From NCBI GenBank assembly GCA_937928665.1, contig CALFVM010000177.1:1-5718 (forward strand): 5,718 bases of DNA, given 5' to 3'. Below, one piece after another: positions 5,716 to 5,718 of the stretch. The notes below the pieces were generated by a model, which saw only the letters and a program-made list of their open reading frames with translations, ran no database searches and had not been told where the DNA came from. This DNA comes from an uncultured Candidatus Methylacidiphilales bacterium (GTDB lineage: Bacteria; Verrucomicrobiota; Verrucomicrobiia; Methylacidiphilales; CALFVM01). How positions within the stretch are numbered: the first letter of the stretch is position 1; each line of letters starts with the position of its first letter. A program made the translations under genes and the position numbers.

Positions 5716-5718
5716 ATC

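Larger units (their letters stand above)
5457..5718. other. Pyrimidine-rich, repeat-bearing intergenic region
   Basis: No convincing gene lies here. The plus strand is dominated by C and T; in 5521-5580 I count 31 C against 7 G. It holds the short repeats listed separately. Open frames on the minus strand across it read as Lys/Arg/Gly-rich junk (for example SRKDAKTQRGGG). As I recall, this wording is common in spurious proteins called from dispersed intergenic repeats. No T-tract hairpin for trpC termination is visible. Confidence 0.7.

Noticed and set aside
4626..5717. Long open frame on the minus strand (363 codons) across trpC and the intergenic end
   Set aside because: It is antisense to trpC and extends through the repeat-rich region. 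The composition is that of an antisense shadow, with no motif.

Overview
The window is GC-rich and gene-dense, and it looks like chromosomal DNA of a free-living bacterium. The release factor 2 and TrpC sequences, the near absence of Shine-Dalgarno sequences, the GT4/GT2 glycosyltransferase style and the repeat-bearing intergenic end suggest the Verrucomicrobiota or another PVC-group lineage. That placement is an inference from overall resemblance, not from a database search.

Left half (1-2704, minus strand): a probable operon read right to left. Its order is a membrane-anchored coiled-coil protein of unknown function, a small Trp-rich protein of unknown function, a GT2 (rhamnosyltransferase-like) glycosyltransferase, and the first 100 residues of a GT4 glycosyltransferase that leaves the window at base 1. 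Two of the three junctions are 4-base ATGA stop/start overlaps, which implies translational coupling. The two glycosyltransferases point to cell-surface polysaccharide or glycan assembly.

Middle (2705-3450): a short divergent intergenic region with an AT-rich patch and three tandem 8-bp repeats, then on the plus strand a type II toxin-antitoxin pair. This is a Phd/YefM-like antitoxin followed 6 bases later by a VapC-type PIN-domain ribonuclease.

Right half (3451-5718, plus strand): prfB (peptide chain release factor 2) followed by trpC (indole-3-glycerol phosphate synthase), which overlap by 20 bases. prfB is split by the classic autoregulatory programmed +1 frameshift (GGAGG, three bases, CTT TGA C), so the full 374-residue protein starts at 3547 and not at the first ATG of the long frame (3662). 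Because trpC starts inside the end of prfB and has no visible ribosome binding site of its own, RF2 frameshifting may also gate trpC translation. The last 262 bases carry no convincing gene. They are strongly pyrimidine-rich and contain several short repeats of the dispersed intergenic type, including a 23-base near-direct repeat, three 8-bp tandem units and a perfect hairpin.

Codon choice differs by strand: minus-strand genes favour G-ending codons and plus-strand genes favour C-ending codons. This fits a replication-associated strand skew across the window. I see no clearly novel multi-gene system. The least explained items are the coiled-coil/Trp-rich pair and the repeat array beside the toxin-antitoxin pair.
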